Notes under the pieces: generated by a model
Told to the model about the DNA's origin: nothing
The model's input: the letters and a program-made list of their open reading frames with translations, nothing else
The model's database searches: none
Assembly (NCBI GenBank): GCA_902797105.1
Contig: CADBRL010000082.1
Location: forward strand, 1 to 6,227
Reading direction: 5' to 3'
Source of the DNA: an uncultured Erysipelotrichaceae bacterium
GTDB taxonomy: Bacteria > Bacillota_I > Bacilli_A > RF39 > UBA660
Length of the DNA: 6,227 bases
Shown here: positions 5,496 through 6,227 of the stretch, piece by piece
Layout of the letters: every line of letters begins with the position of its first letter
Position numbering within the stretch: position 1 is the first letter of the stretch
Translations under genes and position numbers: made by a program

Positions 5496-6227
5496 TTAAG
5501 CAAAATATTCAGCATCTTGCATATTTAAATCTCCAGTTTCTAGATTAAAAGTACTATCTTGTTTTTGTTCACTTCTTATACTTCTATTACCTAGAGTAAC
5601 ATTATTTCCATCTTCCATTTTCCAACATCCACTTACATCACAATTACTACTATAAGGCATTGGATTTGGCATTTCAAGTTTAACTATCATAGGTATTTTA
5701 AAGGCTGAACCAAAACATACACACATACCAGGTTGAAGTATCTTTTGTTTATCTAAAATATCTTGACTAATATTTGGAAGCATTTCCCCGATATATTTAA
5801 TATCAAGTGGATGTGTCATTTTAAAGATAAGAAAATTATTACATTGTGCTATAACAGTATCACTTATTTCTACAGGTCTTTGACTTATTATATCAAGAAT
5901 AACGCCATATTTACGTCCTTCTTTAGCAATTCTATCAAAAATATTATAGCCAAGTAAGAATGTATCATTATCTTTTTGAATATATCTATGAGCTTCTTCT
6001 AAAAACAAATGAAATGGCATAGATGCTCTTTTTTTACTAGCTTTAGAAAAGTCAAATAACATCTTAGAAAATATTTTAACAATAACTTTAGCATATATAT
6101 CATCAACATCTTCAAGATTTATATTTATAATTTGAGCTTTCTTTCCATCATTATCTATCAAACTTTCTACAAACTCATTAATTGGCATATATTCATTTGT
6201 AAAAAATGTTCCAGTTTTACTATTAAT
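5496..6227 (-). CDS. HerA/DUF87-type P-loop ATPase (partial, N-terminus outside window)
   Basis: The minus-strand frame is open to the right edge and gives the last 243 residues; the Met at 6188 is internal, since INSKTGTFFTNEY precedes it in frame. Visible parts (numbered from the edge) are a Walker B strand FHLFLEEAHRY (72-82) with Glu77-Glu78, the RIAKEGRKYG segment (99-108) with a likely arginine finger at 105, and the sensor-like SQRP (115-118). These are followed by TVIAQCNNFLIFKMTHPLD (124-142) and QPGMC (165-169). This order is diagnostic of HerA, a hexameric FtsK-related DNA translocase. Walker A is off-window. Family members either process DNA ends with NurA or act in anti-phage pairs with SIR2, DUF4297 or similar effectors. 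Here no partner is seen, and the tail after about 195 is polar and unassigned. Its own terminator follows, so it ends its transcription unit. Confidence 0.85.
   Translation of the reverse strand: MNSKTGTFFTNEYMPINEFVESLIDNDGKKAQIININLEDVDDIYAKVIVKIFSKMLFDFSKASKKRASMPFHLFLEEAHRYIQKDNDTFLLGYNIFDRIAKEGRKYGVILDIISQRPVEISDTVIAQCNNFLIFKMTHPLDIKYIGEMLPNISQDILDKQKILQPGMCVCFGSAFKIPMIVKLEMPNPMPYSSNCDVSGCWKMEDGNNVTLGNRSIRSEQKQDSTFNLETGDLNMQDAEYFA

Overview
The window is about 30% GC or less by eye and has the codon bias, TTG/GTG/ATG starts, GGAGG-type ribosome binding sites and compact layout of a low-GC Gram-positive bacterium (Bacillota or a related wall-bearing lineage). TGA is used as a stop (rarA, tcdA) and tryptophans are TGG. 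This argues against the code-4 mycoplasmas, and a membrane-anchored peptidoglycan hydrolase implies a cell wall. The lineage cannot be fixed more closely from the sequence alone.

Layout, left to right. (1) 1-347, minus: 5' part of a class I glutamine amidotransferase of the C26/PuuD type, cut by the window edge. (2) 432-548, plus: a 38-residue, very basic protein built of seven four-residue repeats. It has a strong ribosome binding site and its own terminator, which lies inside the 3' end of the next gene. (3) 552-1442, minus: a complete XerC/XerD-type tyrosine recombinase. (4) 1514-3684, plus: a two-gene unit, rarA (replication-fork AAA+ ATPase) and gpsA (glycerol-3-phosphate dehydrogenase), overlapping by four bases. 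It is driven by an extended -10 promoter back to back with the xer promoter. (5) 3676-3704: a perfect 12-bp hairpin that holds both abutting stop codons and can serve as a terminator in both directions. (6) 3685-4353, minus: tcdA, the t6A37 dehydratase. (7) about 4364-4548, minus: a roughly 185-nt structured RNA with the shape, promoter quality and neighbourhood of a 6S RNA. (8) 4564-5382, minus: a membrane-anchored glucosaminidase. (9) 5464-5483: the terminator of the last gene. (10) 5496-6227, minus: C-terminal 243 residues of a HerA/DUF87-type ATPase, cut by the right edge.

Most of the content is housekeeping: chromosome dimer resolution (Xer), fork rescue (RarA), phospholipid precursor synthesis (GpsA), tRNA modification (TcdA) and wall turnover. 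The most interesting items are the probable 6S RNA upstream of tcdA, the tetrad-repeat microprotein, a recurring TGATA(T/C)AAT extended -10 element at four of the promoters, and the HerA-type ATPase at the right edge, whose partner gene (if any) lies outside the window. No mobile element, CRISPR array, tRNA or rRNA was seen. No intergenic stretch exceeds 300 bases.
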